Source: Saxidomus purpurata (Eukaryota > Mollusca > Bivalvia > Venerida > Veneridae). From it: DNA of 64,000 nt. The notes beneath the pieces were generated by a model. It saw only the letters and a program-made list of their open reading frames with translations. It was not told where the DNA came from and did not search any database. Shown piece by piece: positions 59,901 to 64,000 of the stretch (the stretch's first letter is position 1; the number at the start of each line of letters is the position of its first letter). Made by a program: the position numbers and the translations under genes. Location: contig JAFMSR010000012.1 of assembly GCA_022818135.1 (NCBI GenBank), positions 33,107,624 through 33,171,623 of the forward strand, written 5' to 3'.

Positions 59901-62900
59901 TGTAGCATTGTATAATGGACCTCTACCAAAATTGTTCAAATTATGACCCCCGGGTCAAAATTGACCCCACACGGGTGGGCTCTTAGATTTTGCATAGGCA
60001 TATATAGGAAAAACTTTAAAAATCTTCTTCTCTGAAACCACAAGGCCTAGAGCTAAGATATTTGGCATGTAGCATTGTCTAGTGGACCTCTAACAAGATT
60101 GTTCAAATTATGACCCCGGGTCAAAATTGACCACGCGGGGGTGGTCACTTAGTTTTGCATAGGAATATATAGGAAAATCTTTAAAAATCTTCTTCTCTGA
60201 AACCACAAGGCCTAGAGCTTAGATATTTGGCATGTAGCATTGGCTAGTGGACCTCTACCAAGATTGTTCAAATTATGACCCCCGGGTCAAAATTGACCCC
60301 GCACTGGGGTTACTTAGTTTTACATAGGCTTATATAGGGAAAACTTTAAAAATCTTTTTCTCTGAAACCACGAGGCCTAGAGCTTAGATATTTGGCATGT
60401 AGCATTGCCTAGAAGACCTCTTCAAAGTTTGTTCAAATTATGCCCCTGGGGTCAAAATTGACCTTGCCCGGGGGGGGGGATCATTTGTTTTACAAAGGCG
60501 TATATAGGAAAACTTATTTGGTATATAACATTATCTAGTGATCTTCCACCAGGCAAGTGGACTTGTACCAAGGTGAGCGATATAGGGCCATCTTGGCCCT
60601 CTTGTTTATTAAAATCGTCAGATTTCTTGTAAATTAAAAGTTTTTGATAATAAGTGCACAATCATGAAATGAGCAGAATTTTGATCTATGACTTGAACAG
60701 TAACACAGATCACCTGTTGATCAGCTCCAGACAAATCTCTGTGCTATTTCTAAAATGAGGTTTATTAGTTTGTCTCTTGCAATTAAAAACATGACCTTAC
60801 TCTACAATGCAGAACAAACTTAACTCGTATACATTCTATTTTTAGTTCCATTATACGGCCCTCTACCACCAAAAGCATTTGTGGTCGAGTCGGACCACAA
60901 TCAATTCAAGTGTCTCTATGAGGGCTGTAACAAAGGGTTCAGAAAAGAGCACCTGCTTGATTACCATATCAAGTACTATCACATCAATGGCGGAGGCCCT
61001 CCTCCCCCTCCAGCAAAAAGAAGGAGAAAAACTACAAGCACATGTAAGCCATGGATATTTCTTTGACAAAGTTCTAATTTTTTCCCCTTTCAGCCAAAAT
61101 CAGTAGAATTAGTGACAGCTACACTTCATCAGTAAAAGCTTAAAAGAGGTAGTTGCTCATACAAAAATTACAGTTTTCTTTTGTACTTGATTTTTCAGCC
61201 TTTTTTGTCAATGACCAAAGTGTCAGTAAAAGAGTTAAAGTTTAAGATTTGTTTAACTGCAGGCATAATGTTAGTGACCGGAATTTAATAACCTTTTGTC
61301 CACTAGGTCATGCTTACGGATGTCTGGACTCCTGTTAACACAGAGTTTATTAATATTTTCACTATGCTTCGCATTCAGCAACTGCTGGTTATCACTATTT
61401 GGAAATTTGGAGCCAAAATTAACATTGCGTTAGCATAAACCACAGGGCAAAGTTCCAGACATTTCTGAAACTTTTTACCCAAATAGCCCCAATTGAGAGT
61501 ACTGTTCTTGATGGAAAACGTTAAAACAATTCAATGATTTTATTCAGCACCAATACTTCTGAAATGTAGCTTTAAAATATTGAGAACTTGGCAGTTTACT
61601 ATTTTCTTTTAGCTGAATGCAAATTAATTGTAAAGTATTAATTGCGCAGGTTCCACAGAATCTGACAGTGTGGCTGGAAATAAGAAGTCGGCCGGAAAGA
61701 AAATTAGAAATTTCTCAGCCGAGGGTGTGGTCTGTCCACAAGATGTTAAATTAGAGTACCCTGACACTCCATTAGGAAGTGGTTAGTATTGAATGGCATT
61801 TTATACTTCTGAAAGGCATCTATTCATTACTTTGTGCAGGTGTTTTTGTCCATGAGGATAAATTACTTATTCTCAAGAATGTTTACTTAGACTTTCCATA
61901 TGGGATGGTTACCTAACTGGTAGGAGCTCAAAATGATTTAACTTGTGATATAGTAAAGTAAACATGGCTTAGGTACTTTAATACTGAATCAAATCATACC
62001 TAACTAGAGAATGATTCTTGCATTTTAATGTGTAAAGGCTGGTAGATATTTAAGATAGGTATAAATTATTCATACACAGCCTAGTGGTATTCTTTTCAAA
62101 GTGTTCTGATAAAAATTTGTTGTTGATAGTCTGGAAGACATGTTATTGACAAAGTAAAAAGAAAAAAAAATATTACTTAGGTTTAGAGTCTTCAAATAAA
62201 ATACTTGCTTTATTTTTCATGCATGATTTTGATTGGCTGTACTCTTGTTTTAGCGGAGACAGGTGAGATTTCCACCCAGACATCACCCAGCAAACATACA
62301 GATGGTTACCCCGCGGAAGAGTTTGGGTTTAAGCAGGATCCACTTGAGGATTCTAGTGTGACCGATGCCGAAGACTATCTGAAACCCGATGAACTAGTGA
62401 ACTGTATATGTGACTTCCAGGAAGAAAATGGACTGATGATACAGGTAGGAAAAGCAACATCAATTTATTCAAGTTTTTTCTACAAGTAATTTTTTGTCAT
62501 GAGCTTCTGACTGGACTTTGTTCAAAATTATCTAAACTAGACTAAGGATGTTGTGGAGAAAAGTTTTACAGTCTTTGGCATAGAACATTTAAGTTTCCAG
62601 TCGGTTTGAAGTTAAAACTGCAGATATTAGATGTGGCATAATAGACAGATCTTGAAAATCAAAGATATCAAACATTTGAACCATAATCTTGGATTGTTAC
62701 AAGTAATGAAAAAAAATTAAATCTTCTATGGCTGAAAATCAGGTTTTTGTGCAGTATGTTTGATTCATGAATTATAGCTGTATTTGTGCCTGGAGCTGTC
62801 CATCTGGATGAGCTTGTCTGGGCTGTAACTTTCTCATGTATTGAATGATTTTTACATGACTCGGCATAAATGAGGCGGCATGTAGCGCACAAGACCCAGG

Positions 62901-63399
62901 TCAAGGTCAGGGCTAGCTCTGGCTCATTTTTTCTCTAAGCCATTTTTCCAAGTGGGGCTATTTGCCTCGCACATATAACATTATCTTTCTTTGTAAATTG
63001 TAGCCAGTTGAATTGCTTTTGATTCAGTTTTACTTCTTTTAGCATTTGCTTATGCCAGAGCTAAACCTGGACTTGATATTCAAAAACATTTTTCACCTAA
63101 GATAACCAAATTGAGACGATACTTAACATCAGTTGATATGCCATTTCAGAAAGGCAGACAAAAGCTGTGTAATGTTTAGATATTTTTGAGTGACACAAGA
63201 GCAAAAGTAAAATATTGCAGCTAAGCAGTTCTCCCTGGGTTTGAGTATATTCAGGTTTTAGAATTGTAGATGTTTAGGTTACTGTTGTTATTTCAGTGTG
63301 AAGTTTGTATGTGCTGGCAACATGCAGCATGCTTTGGCATCACAGAAAGAACACTGCCAACAAAGACATATGTCTGCTTCGTCTGTGAAAATCCACCAG
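47908..63399 (+). CDS. PHF20: PHF20/PHF20L1-like chromatin reader (3' end beyond window)
   Basis: Histone-mark reader; vertebrate PHF20 is a subunit of the MOF/NSL acetyltransferase complex. Plus exons: 47908-47990 (ATG 47927), 48681-49010, 52918-53146, 55258-55471, 55918-56002, 56848-56936, 57707-57782, 58311-58549, 59210-59291, 60846-61043, 61650-61781, 62254-62444 and 63297-63399. All are GT-AG and in frame; 677 codons are seen. Residues 1-185 are acidic, Ser/Thr-rich, with IIDLT at 41-45. Tudor-like 1 (about 188-245) has [15 protein letters not shown] and [10 protein letters not shown]. Tudor-like 2 (280-337) has [15 protein letters not shown]. The C2H2 finger uses C492, C497, H510 and H515, followed by a basic RRRK stretch. 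The PHD finger has C630, C632, C644, C647, H652, C655, C670 and C673. The frame is open upstream of the ATG, so the start could lie further 5'. PHF20 and PHF20L1 are vertebrate duplicates; this would be their shared ancestor type. The last exon ends in phase 1, so the gene continues. Confidence 0.93.
49790..51745 (+). mobile_element. Family B element 2, middle nested copy
   Basis: Opens at 49790 and closes at 51745. The net length is about 958 bp after removing the inner copy. Inserted after 'atggcccttttt' of element 1. Confidence 0.8.
50509..51506 (+). mobile_element. Family B element 3, innermost nested copy
   Basis: Opens at 50509 and closes at 51506 (998 bp). Inserted after 'ttatggcccttttt' of element 2, which resumes as 'gacttagaaactcag'. 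Positions 50541-50600 are G/C homopolymers in place of the GGCGTC run. Confidence 0.8.
53218..54290. mobile_element. Candidate TIR element in PHF20-like intron 3
   Basis: 'ataataccgcagataaattt' (53218-53237) is matched, inverted with mismatches, by 'aaataaatctgcggtactat' (about 54269-54288). The ~1.07 kb between has no recognised coding content. No target duplication could be fixed. Confidence 0.45.
54332..54411. repeat. Imperfect hairpin, ~35-bp arms
   Basis: The arm 54332-54366 (with atagcctgtttgtattgata) pairs with 54377-54411 (tatcaattccaacaggctat) with a few mismatches around a ~10-nt loop. Intronic. Confidence 0.7.
54585..54719. repeat. Long hairpin, ~49-bp arms
   Basis: The arms 54585-54633 and 54671-54719 are near-perfect reverse complements (both contain atatatggggatat or its complement). 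The 37-nt spacer is itself partly complementary (attacct...agggtaat). Intronic, without coding potential: a small foldback MITE or a structured RNA when transcribed. Confidence 0.75.
57940..58165 (+). mobile_element. tRNA-derived SINE
   Basis: A box A-like GTGGGATAGTGGTTAGGATG is followed by the box B-like GGATTCAATCC. The body contains 'ggcaagagacttaatgccac' and 'cggtccacacagctgtaaaa', a tail type that I recall from many invertebrate SINEs. It lies in the intron before the exon at 58311. Confidence 0.6.
58925..59055 (+). mobile_element. tRNA-like SINE fragment
   Basis: TTGGTCTAGTGGTTTAAGCA (box A-like) and GGTTAGAATCCC (box B-like) lie in order with tRNA-like spacing, but the arms do not close into a full cloverleaf. 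Intronic. Confidence 0.5.
59303..60606 (+). mobile_element. Family A Helentron-like element, 1304 bp, next to a splice donor
   Basis: It starts AGCTCACCTGGCTAAGCCAG, 12 nt after the end of the exon 59210-59291, and ends AGGGCCATCTTGGCCCTCTT GTT. About seven internal ~165-bp units are present. It accounts for most of the intron 59292-60845. Confidence 0.8.
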
Positions 63400-64000
63400 G
63401 TAAGTTATAATATATGTATAGAATATTGAATAGCTTGTCATTGAAAAAAAGAGAGAGAAAACAAACTCAAGGTGGTTTAAATAGAGAATCTAGTAGTCAA
63501 TTTCCCTTTGTCAGTAGGATGAATCTTACACTCAGCTTGGTTAAGCTGCAGGCAGTACCTCAGGGATACTTAGCGTAAGTGAGTAAAATCTCTTAACCTT
63601 TAAACTGAAGCTTTTGCTTTGGTCTGTTGCAAAAATGCAAATATCCATTTATATTGCTGAACCTGAGAAAAACTAAGACCACTTAAGCTTTGTAGTTATG
63701 AATTGAACTGCTTAATACACTGGAAAAGCAAGGCTTGCATTCTTCTAATACATGCATGTATTTGAACTTTTTTTTAGTACAGTGCATGAAACTATAGATT
63801 TTTTATATGCACATTTTAGAATGTGAAGAAAATGCAATTCAGTTTTATGTTAGTGTGATATCAGAAATGGGTTTAAGTGTGACACTAAGCATGGTTTCAT
63901 CAGTAGTTTAGATGTAGATGATATGAATGACTGGACTAGCTTGGTTCCTTATATTCCACCACTAAAAGTTAGTCCAACCTGCTGGAATGGTTGACTCTTA
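63400..64000 (+). other. Intron of the PHF20-like gene running off the window
   Basis: It follows the splice donor after the PHD exon (63399). No further exon was found before the end of the window. Confidence 0.6.

Overview
This is an AT-rich stretch of an animal nuclear genome. Its genes have many short exons, GT-AG introns of 0.4 to 4 kb, and heavy loads of dispersed and tandem repeats. The proteins are metazoan. The repeat families (runs of GACGGACGG, 'AGCTCACC...CTTGTT' elements, blocks of GACCTTGACC) look to me like those of marine bivalves, perhaps a venerid clam. That placement is inference from repeat style and was not searched.

Three genes can be reconstructed exon by exon. CFAP20 (minus, 8787-11402, 5 exons, 196 aa, complete) encodes the conserved axonemal inner-junction protein. 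CEP72 (minus, 22951-34914, 14 exons, 656 aa, complete) encodes a leucine-rich-repeat and coiled-coil protein of the centrosome and centriolar satellites. A PHF20/PHF20L1-type chromatin reader (plus, 47908 to beyond the window, 13 exons seen) carries two Tudor-like domains, a C2H2 zinc finger and a PHD finger, behind an N-terminal extension of about 185 residues. The last two genes are head to head, about 13 kb apart. All exon joins keep the reading frame. A fourth, unidentified coding exon may lie at 4880-5100 (minus).

The rest is mostly mobile and repetitive DNA. 1-7600: tandem repeats, two TIR insertions, a satellite and a minisatellite. 11.4-22.9 kb: SINE pieces, a reverse-transcriptase relic, a transposase-like pseudogene and GACCTTGACC arrays. 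34.9-47.9 kb: a LINE relic, an inverted copy of the element at position 61, several hairpins made of TIRs, a CAGGG-ended transposon and Helentron-like elements. Introns of the PHF20 gene hold more of these. The most striking is at 49580-52497, where three copies of one roughly 960-1000 bp element are inserted one inside another, all within a fourth element.

I found no prokaryote-type operon, CRISPR array, rRNA or intact tRNA, and no convincing new multi-gene system. The most unusual features are the nested insertions, the transposon relics reduced to nothing but their two ends, and a spaced CGAAGTG motif cluster near 38.9 kb.
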